Positions 56,882 through 64,000 of a stretch of DNA of 64,000 bases are shown here, one piece after another; positions within the stretch are counted from its first letter, which is position 1, and every line of letters starts with the position of its first letter. A program made the position numbers and the translations under genes. Source of the stretch: Hofstenia miamia. Lineage: Eukaryota; Xenacoelomorpha; Acoela. The stretch spans positions 4,955,109-5,019,108 of the forward strand of contig SCFE01000003.1 of the NCBI GenBank assembly GCA_004352715.1, in the 5' to 3' direction. The notes beneath the pieces were generated by a model. It worked only from the letters and a program-made list of their open reading frames with translations. It was not told the DNA's origin and ran no database searches.

Positions 56882-57196
56882 TTTGTTGCCTTACTTGCAT
56901 AAACAGAAATACAGCTACACCTAATATGTTTTACCAATGTTTTCAGCAACTTGCTTTATATGTACTTACTTAATTATTTAACAGGCATAATGATGTCAGA
57001 GAAAGTTGGTCTCTTATTACCTACATTCACGGATTATCTCAGCAAAATATATTTTACTGGAAATACAAATACCTATAAAGAAGTGCTTCATTTAAAAATA
57101 TTTGGGCTTCATAAATGCAATAAATAGTTTAAATTTTAACCAAGATTTTTAATAATATCAATACTCAAATATAATTGATCACCATCTAAATGACAT
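56529..57196. repeat. 668-bp near-perfect palindrome centred on (TA)n
   Basis: The arm 56529 to about 56840 is the reverse complement of about 56883-57196; I found no arm mismatch in the parts compared. The centre at about 56862 is a TA array with one asymmetric base. The left arm begins directly after a single N at 56528. Both strands therefore encode the same meaningless 65-codon frame. It is either a real cruciform-forming repeat or a fold-back join in the assembly. Confidence 0.9.
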
Positions 57197-57540
57197 TCAA
57201 AATTGCATCATTTTATTTTCTCTTGGGGATTTCCCATTTTTTTAAAGCATAGAAATCAATAGCATTAAGCTTACACAATTTATCAATGCACAATGCCCAC
57301 AGAAACTATGCATGACAATTGAAGCAATATTGATGATATCTTACTACCTACTACATTATTGATTGGATGACGTTATTGAGATTCATGAATGCATTTTACC
57401 CACTGTGCACAGTGCTCAATTGACATAAACAACTTCATATTATTGTAATTAACATCATTTTACAGTATACCTTTATTTTATTTTAGTTCACAAATACATT
57501 GCTTGAAAACCCAGAATTTATAACTAAGGAAATTTTCTTG

Positions 57541-57960
57541 ACAAATATGGAATCATTGAATATGGAATAGTTATTACTGATAAGACTAAATATATTGAAA
57601 AGATCAATGATATTTTGAAGGATAAATCTAAATTTGTTAAACATATTAAGAACAAAATGTTAAGAAAGAGCAGTTCAAATTTGAAGAAGAAAAATTTAAC
57701 AAAACAATAATGGAGTTAGTCCATAACAAAGAATTACCAATGGAATTCTATAAGGAGTTTCTTAGCACAGGATGTCAATAGAGTAGAATTTATAGCTTCC
57801 CAAAGATTCATAAGAACAACAATAACCCACCATTTCAACCAATTTATCAATGACAAATTCTACAACTTATAAACTATCAAAGTGGTTTGATTCATTATTA
57901 ATGAAATATATTCCATCAAAATATATATTACAAAACACATTTGACTTTTTTAAAAAAATG
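57541..57960 (+). pseudogene. Penelope-like element reverse transcriptase fragment
   Basis: The frame reads YGIVITDKTKYIEKINDILK and then DKSKFVKH, the start of the Penelope RT (GGAVVVLDK--Y--K---IL-D---F). A later frame gives EFYKEFLSTGCQ and IYSFPKIHKNNNNPPFQPIY, matching the conserved LYGLPKIHK---PLRPI block. TYKLSKWFDSLLMKYIPSKY follows, then NTFDFFKKM, matching the next YNLAK-L---L block. Stops and at least two shifts occur. Downstream catalytic YADD and the GIY-YIG domain are absent. Confidence 0.75.
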
Positions 57961-58138
57961 GTGCTGTATTTAAAAGACAACGATTTTTGTGTAATATAAA
58001 ATTGTACTTACCTCACAAGATACAAGTAATTCACGACTTTGCAGAATGATTTTGAAACATTCAGGAACAAATTTTAAAATAAACCAATTATTTTTGTTTG
58101 TTTTTGAAAACAACATGGTTTGTTTTCCGTAAAATATA

Positions 58139-58735
58139 CCCCCATTTACGCAAGATGTGGAGCAGCTCAATTCGATAGAGTGGCCAATACGGCACCATTT
58201 GTTTATCAAAATTGTTCTTAATAGAGTTTACTAATACAGTTTGATGTGGATTAGTTAATTCTGCTCCAGAGTAGCAATTAAATCAAGGTAATGCAGCTAC
58301 TAAAGTGGAGTGCATGTAGACACACTTAATGCAGTTAGCTGCATCACTCAACTTTTTATGAGATCATTCGCCTCATGTAAATGGCCCTATTATAAATGTG
58401 AAGCTAATTAATCATCAAAATTTGTTTGCAATCCACTATTATTCCCCCCATTTACACAAGATGCAGAGCAGGTATATTCAGCATAGTAGCTAATACTTCA
58501 CCATTTGTTGATCAAAATTGTTTTTAATAGAATTTACTAGTGTGGCTTCATGTGGAGTAGCAATTAAATCGAGGCAGTGCAGTTAATAAAATGTAGCACA
58601 TGCAGACGCCCTTAATGTGACTAGCCACATCATTCAATCTTTACTGGATCATCCGCCTCACGTGAATGAACCTACTACAAATAGGAAACAACTTCATCTT
58701 TAGTATTTGTTTACAATCTACTAAACCTGCTTACT
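58139..58735. repeat. tandem pair of about 306-bp units with terminal inverted motifs
   Basis: Unit 1 starts CCCATTTACGCAAGATG at 58139 and unit 2 starts CCCATTTACACAAGATG at about 58445. They stay collinear through AGCAATTAAATC, GCATGTAGAC / GCATGCAGAC, CTTAATG and CGCCTCAYGT. Unit 1 ends with CCTCATGTAAATGGCCC, which is an approximate inverse of its start, so each unit looks like a MITE. The units are moderately diverged, hence the duplication is old. Confidence 0.75.
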
Positions 58736-58739
58736 AAAC

Positions 58740-59945
58740 CTTTGCAGCACGTTTGAAAATTTTAATCTTATCAAAGTGTTTTTTTAAAAAAATTTTTAAA
58801 ATATATATTTACCCATTAAATTATTATAAATAGGAAGGTTCTTATACCTCTAAAATTTTAAAAATTTTAAATTTTGGGCCAAATTTTTTTGACTTATAAA
58901 CGTAATTTATTATATTATTATAAATTGACATAAATATTTTTTAGCTTTTGTAACATTCGTCATGGCCTACGAGAATCTTTTACGTAGGCCACGCATTCGT
59001 GTATTCTATGATAAAATAATCAACTAGGTAATAAAAAGCACCAATATAGGACTGCACATTATCTTTCGAATATTTTTGTCTTAAGCATGGAAGCAGGAGA
59101 GCACTTGCTATTTTCAGCAATCCATATTCTCAAAGATTTAATGAAATTATTGCACTGACTATTCATTGAATCATGTAATATATAGTTTTCCATTTTCGGC
59201 AAAGCATCCAAAATTGAGTTTGAATCAGACTCAAAGCATTTTAAAAGTCCAATTCATCTCATAGGAATTTGTGGCGTTCACTAAATTTCGAATTATTGCT
59301 TCATTGATTGGGTAGCAATTCTTGCTCTCTCAACAATGACACCCTTAGTAATGTCATTTTTGTAAACATTGGCAAAATATTAAAATAAAGTAATTAAATG
59401 CTTGCTTTAACTTATCTTTATTTTAATAGTTAAAAATTTTGAAATGATACTTTCCCATGTTTTTCAAACCAAGAAATTTGTGTTTTTAAGAGCTGTAAAC
59501 TATTTGGAAATGAGGATCAAGGCTATAAGTAGAGGTTTTCTTCTACTTAAACGTTTGGTTACAATTTTAATGCAAAACTAATACATTTCTTCAAATACTT
59601 TGCTATTAAAAAATTTTCTTAATTTTTTGAATTATATGATTTTAAAGAGCTTTTTTATTAAACTCTTTCATAAATTGTTTCTCTTCCAAAAAATTTGACA
59701 TAAAAATTTCAAATTTTTTTTACCAAATTTTAAATGTTGAAAAATTTTGATTTAAAATTTTTAAAATATGCATGCACATGTATAAAAACAATTACATTTC
59801 TAAATATTTAGACAAAATTATTTCAATTTTGACTTTTTTTTACTTTTGTTCACCATAATTATAAATGTAAAATATATGACACTAAATTTAACAGCTTTAT
59901 TGAAAGTAACTATAAATTCTGTATATGTACCAATAAATTTAGGAT
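58740..59945. other. region without a recognised gene
   Basis: AT-rich. A slightly coding-like minus-strand patch at about 59250-59340 (KGVIVERARIATQSMK) is too short to identify. Confidence 0.5.
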
Positions 59946-59951
59946 TTCCAT

Positions 59952-60145
59952 TATGGTCATGTCTTTAATTAGTTTACCATTTATAATGGCCAAAATGTTT
60001 TTCTACCATACCATTCTACTATCCATAGTATGGTACATAATGGTATAGTACCATATATAATCAGCAACTCTACTATATACACTTTCACGGATATTAACAG
60101 TAAACTGACTTTTTGGCTAAGGAGGTGATACACGTGCATGGTCAA
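59952..60145. repeat. 194-bp dispersed repeat, copy B
   Basis: Same orientation and length as 54001-54194. Differences are concentrated in the first half. The block ATATACACTTTCACGGATAT and the following GGCTAAGGAGGTGATAC are unchanged. Confidence 0.85.
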
Positions 60146-60149
60146 ATTT

Positions 60150-61150
60150 GTGTGTATCAAACTTAATTACATTATTGCTCAGCATGCAATTCCCGTGTAT
60201 CACGCCTTCCAACTTTTAATACAACCTGATTCAGAGATCTAACCGCTTTTTGATTTTTCTCATCAAACGTGTGGGCTGGTAATAAAGTTTGACAGTGTGT
60301 CTCTCTTTCAAAAAAGTTTGCCACACTTTTTTTGCTATTAGGAAATTTAATAAAATTTATTAATTTGTTTACGTAAAGCACAACACACGATGTTAATGTT
60401 GCAAGCATTATAAAATGTTAAAAGTGATCATTGTTGCATTTATAAGTAGCTCCTTTTTGTAAAAAGCTCCTTTTGCAAAAACAAGGGACATCAGTATGCG
60501 TGAATAGGGCATAAAATTTTTTATTTGTAAATTTAATTTGAGTTAAAATTGCATAAATTTATTGTTTCGTTTACTTCTATTATTTGATTATGACACCAGA
60601 ATTGCTAAAATTCTATTTTTATAATAGATTTATAAATGTTTCAATTAATTCTAGCACTAATATTGAATGTTATTAGTAAGGGAAATCATTTTAAATTTGA
60701 ATATCAATTTTTTTGCAGATTGCAGAACATAAAAAGAGAATTCTATTTTTTAAGTATTGACATTAATTCATTATAGTGTATTGAATATCATTTTATGTTC
60801 GAACTACTGTGAAAAAAAACTCAAGTGGCAACAATTTCTTGTTTTTGTGTAATACTGACGTTGTCAAAGTATTTTTCACCATGTAATTTCGCAAATCTAA
60901 AAATTTGAATTGACGTATGTGTATTTTTGATTTTTTTGTAATATAAAATTTAGTAATCACTAACCTAGTACAGCAAACCTAAGCGGTGTCAAATTGTATT
61001 TTATTTTAGTACTTGCAAACAACATTCTTATAACTGAGCTAATATTCGATTTACCATGGTTTTACAATTCCTTATCAGTCTATCTTCGTTGTGAATTAAA
61101 GGAATAAATTCTATAAAAAAATTATGCAAATGAATATTCACTCTGAAAGA
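60150..61150. other. region without a recognised gene
   Basis: A 78-codon minus-strand frame at 60172-60408 has somewhat balanced composition but no recognised domain, start context or partner exon. The rest is AT-rich. Confidence 0.45.
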
Positions 61151-61157
61151 ACTATGT

Positions 61158-61690
61158 GTGTATAGTTCTCGCAGGAATTTAAGTAAACTTATAAACTGCA
61201 GTCGTTTGATACTTTTTCCAAATGGGCCATTTTTCTTTGAGGAAGATAACCAGCCGAAGACGGTTTACTGTGAGGGATATCCCAATATGATTTTATCTCA
61301 TCTAGTACCCCAATTAAAGTTGAAGCAGAAGATCAGTACAGATGTATTTATGCAAGATGGTGCTTCGCCAAACACTAAAAGGTAAAAAAGCAATGCTATG
61401 CAAGATTTTTGGCTAAAAAAACATTTAATCGGTAAAAGATTAAAAAACATGTTTCCCCATGTGGGTGAGACTTAGCACCTTGTGATTTCTAATTGCAGAA
61501 TGAATTGAAAACCAAAATTTACGTAACTAGTATGACAGCTACCATGAGTGTGATCTTAGAATTACGTCCTATTGCAACAAAAGGGTAAAAAAGTGCACTT
61601 TCGTGATTTAGAGGGATTTTTAAGGGCAATATAAAGCAATTACTAATGTCGCTAATTTACAACGTATCTGATGACATTTATTCTAAAAGT
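61158..61690 (+). pseudogene. mariner-like DDE transposase, catalytic part, broken
   Basis: The frame to 61385 contains GPFFFEEDNQPKTVYCEGYP and LVPQL, then STDVFMQDGASPNT, holding the second catalytic Asp (usual form F-QDGA-PH, with His lost here). Later frames give HVGE and, after a shift near 61480, APCDFWLQNELKTKIY-like sequence, matching LTPCDFFLWGYLK of the family. Stops interrupt all segments. It is distinct from the elements at 16509 and 35831. Confidence 0.8.
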
Positions 61691-62323
61691 ATATGAAGAC
61701 GTTTATCTTCTAAGACCGCATCTGGTGTTTCACGTTTAATACTTACAATCAGTGATGATTTTCTTAAAACTTTTTTATAAAATATATATAAAACACCATG
61801 GGATAGAGAATTGCTTCTTTTTTCAATTACACCTTTAATCCTAATTAAAAACCCCTTTTTCAATCTTTTAATGTTTTCGATAAAAATTTTTAAATACTGA
61901 TAACTCACTAAATACAAAAATATTTCAAATCTGAATACCCCGTGGAGTAGCGAATTTTGACTTGAGGAATCAATTTACAGAAAACAAAATAGTTGTGGCC
62001 AGTTGTTACTTCCATGGGCCTGAGGCGGCTTTATTATTTGAACACTTGATATGGGAAGAATTTTAGCATGTCTGAAAAAGAAATCGCATTTTGTATTGCA
62101 AAATAATTTATAGTTTCAATTACCTCAAGGACGTGAAAAAATTTTATCACAAATTTTCTTTGCATCGAAGAAGCAAACTTTTGTTGGAATATCTACAGTG
62201 GACAAATTATTTGAGGTTAGCTGTTGTTCTCAAGAGATTTTTACCGCATATTTATGAGAACATCTTATTATAAATCTAAGAACAAAACGCTTAGATAAAT
62301 AGGAACTAAAAAGTTTCATGCAT

Positions 62324-62800
62324 TTAACAGCAGTCGATTTCGGAATGCTCTTTTAAACGATTCCTCCTTATATTAGGTAGATAATAGACAGATTTTTCGG
62401 CCCTTGCACTTCGGCTGTTAGGCTCTCTTCGGGGTGGCAACAAGTCTAAAAGAAGATGATCAACATTAGAGTTCATATGCCTGAGGACCCTTTGGTCACA
62501 TTCTGCAACTATCTCTTCCAGACAGCCAATTTTTCTAATATCCATTCTTTCAGCTCGTTTGAAAAATGGCACCATGCCTTTGCTTTCATCGTTGTTGAAA
62601 TTCCCATACACAGACATGCAGTATCTTACTTTACTCATTATCAAGGAATCGAAAAGCAATTTAAGACCATCAACACCGAGTTTTGAGTGCTTGAGTTGGT
62701 TAATCAGGTATAGGCGCTTTGAACATGCGCTAATCAGCGTGATAATATGATTTCGATGACGAAGGGAAACCGACAAAATCCAGAAACATTCAGGTTCCAA
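62324..62800 (-). pseudogene. non-LTR retrotransposon ORF2, C-terminal segment (158 codons open)
   Basis: The minus strand encodes ISACSKRLYLINQLKHSKLG, then KLLFDSLIMSKVRYCMSVYG and FFKRAERMDIRKIG, and ends NSRSARAEKSVYYLPNIRRN. This is the post-RT region of CR1/RTE-like LINEs (L-Y-SLI-S---Y---VW-------L---Q-RA-R). It stays open for 158 codons, so it is one of the younger fragments in the window. RT catalytic motifs are missing, so it is a 5'-truncated copy. Confidence 0.8.
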
Positions 62801-62829
62801 CCATAAAAATGTTAGTCTCAGGGTGAACT

Positions 62830-64000
62830 AGCAAATTTTATGAATGCTTAACAGGGATGCTTCGGAAAGCATATTTTCTAATGAAACATAATATATACTT
62901 AAATTCATTATTTCATTGTGCCATCTTGTAAATACTTGGTAGCTTTCAGAAATAGTTTCTAGTACTTATGAATTGGCAAAGTTATTAATACATTTGAGAG
63001 CAGCTACCTTGTGCAACGCAGTAAACATAAGTATGCTTAACGCAATATTTATAGCGCGTTTCGCCAAGAAAAACATAGTTGAAATTTCGTCAGACGTTGG
63101 TTGATTCAAACAATCGTAAGATTTCAATTTTTTTATTCACATTCATTTCGATGACGTCATTCACTATTGAAAATATTTTTGTTTAAATTCTTTAATTTTT
63201 TTGGATGCTTTTTCAAATTTTTCGTGAAGCATTGATAAAGTTTCTTGTTAATTTATGACAATTTAAACAAATACTTGAATTCAAGACAATGCTCATATGA
63301 TAAGTACTTGCTGAGGAAATTGTTTATCCTTTTAAACACTTACTAAAACTTCTTTGTGAAACCATAACATTGGTAGTTATTATGTATTCTGGCATAATGC
63401 CGACATCCCAACCTGTTTTGAAAGTAAACTATTGGGTAGGAAATTTTGAAGGAAAATTTATTGTGGGGATGAGGCAATATTCACAGACCTTCTTTGCATA
63501 TTGGAGTGTTAAATATACTACATAATGCAACAGTTTTAGTGTTTTTTGCACTTGAGTAATGTATGGAATGAGTAAATTTACTTAGTTGAGATGCTCTTTC
63601 TTGTGGAAAGGCAGAAGCAGTAGAAATTACAGCACCAATTTTCATAAGTTATGAAGCAATTTTGAGTGGGGATGATCACTAGCTTTTTATCTGAACATAT
63701 ATTGACAGGATTGTTGAGCTCTTGGGTTGTACACTGGAAGGTTAGCTGTCAACTCAGTTCTATCTCCACCATTGTATTAGTTAACATTTATTCGAATTTT
63801 CATTACTGTTCTTAGTGCTGCAAGTGCTTCACAATCTTCATCATTATCTGAAAACAGATCTTCCTTATGTGTTTTAAATGACTGTATGAAGCTTTTCACT
63901 TTCACCCTTTGGAAAGTCTTCGTCTTGAGCAATTGATTTTTTTCACTATTTTTTTTTTATTTAATAGCTTTATTTAACTCTGTATGCACATACATGAATA
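62830..64000. other. region without a recognised gene
   Basis: The last 600 bp read in part as coding-like sequence on the minus strand (for example EDLFSDNDEDCEALAALRTV at about 63820-63880), interrupted by stops. It may be another decayed transposon protein continuing beyond the window. It was not identified. Confidence 0.4.

Noticed and set aside
56752-56973. Identical 65-codon frames on both strands
   Set aside because: A direct consequence of the palindrome at 56529-57196; there is no coding evidence.
1-64000. CRISPR arrays, tRNA or rRNA genes, prokaryotic operons
   Set aside because: No spaced direct repeats, no cloverleaf with A and B boxes, no rRNA core sequence and no operon-like gene spacing were seen by eye; a tRNAscan or Rfam search could not be run.

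Overview
The window looks like an AT-rich, repeat-dense metazoan nuclear genome. No operons, Shine-Dalgarno sites or other prokaryotic organisation are visible. Fragments of many animal transposon families occur side by side: Tc1, mariner, piggyBac, two kinds of hAT, a Penelope-like element, at least three non-LTR retrotransposons and a Ty3/Gypsy element. (TA)n arrays are frequent, and there are three N gaps plus two single-N joins. The species cannot be fixed from the sequence.

The only convincing intact host genes are two intronless, same-strand paralogues at 9799-11616 (605 aa) and 14639-16480 (613 aa). They encode six-TM flavocytochromes of the NADPH oxidase / ferric reductase superfamily. 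Haem-helix histidines, the HPFT FAD motif, a GPY motif, a nucleotide-binding loop and a C-terminal Cys-Gly motif are recognisable. Several positions that are normally near-invariant are changed, and both copies carry the same kind of low-complexity insertion before the last motif. A third, truncated copy at 8606-9060 lies in an apparently exact 1192-bp direct duplication ending at a single N, so it is most likely an assembly artefact. The 5' flanks of the two genes are also homologous. The locus therefore arose by tandem duplication and was then altered by insertions: a roughly 1.3-kb segment with telomere-like repeats upstream of gene 1, a hAT MITE upstream of gene 2, and a mariner 28 bp after the stop codon of gene 2.

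Layout: 1-3.3 kb holds a decayed gag fragment, a 1000-N gap and a Tc1 transposase. 3.6-6.65 kb is unassigned. 6.65-16.5 kb is the oxidase-like locus. 16.5-18 kb is a mariner interrupted by a gap, then a dispersed repeat. 18-21.6 kb is unassigned. 21.7-22.5 kb is piggyBac. 24-25.4 kb is a CGGBP1-like hAT. 25.7-27.3 kb is an L1-like LINE. 31.7-32.7 kb is a DUF4371 hAT. 34.4-35.8 kb is a jockey/CR1-like LINE. 35.8-36.4 kb is a mariner deletion derivative with intact TIRs. 38.7 kb holds a LINE 3' end. 39.6-41.3 kb holds two non-autonomous elements. 42-47.5 kb is a degenerate Ty3/Gypsy element with open frames downstream of integrase. 47.5-50 kb holds repeats and a MITE. 52.5 kb is a Tc1 fragment. 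54 kb and 60 kb carry two copies of a 194-bp repeat. 56.5-57.2 kb is a 668-bp palindrome. 57.5-58 kb is a Penelope-like RT. 58.1-58.7 kb is a tandem pair of 306-bp units. 61.2-61.7 kb is a mariner-like fragment. 62.3-62.8 kb is a LINE C-terminus.

All family calls come from reading motifs by eye; no database search was possible.
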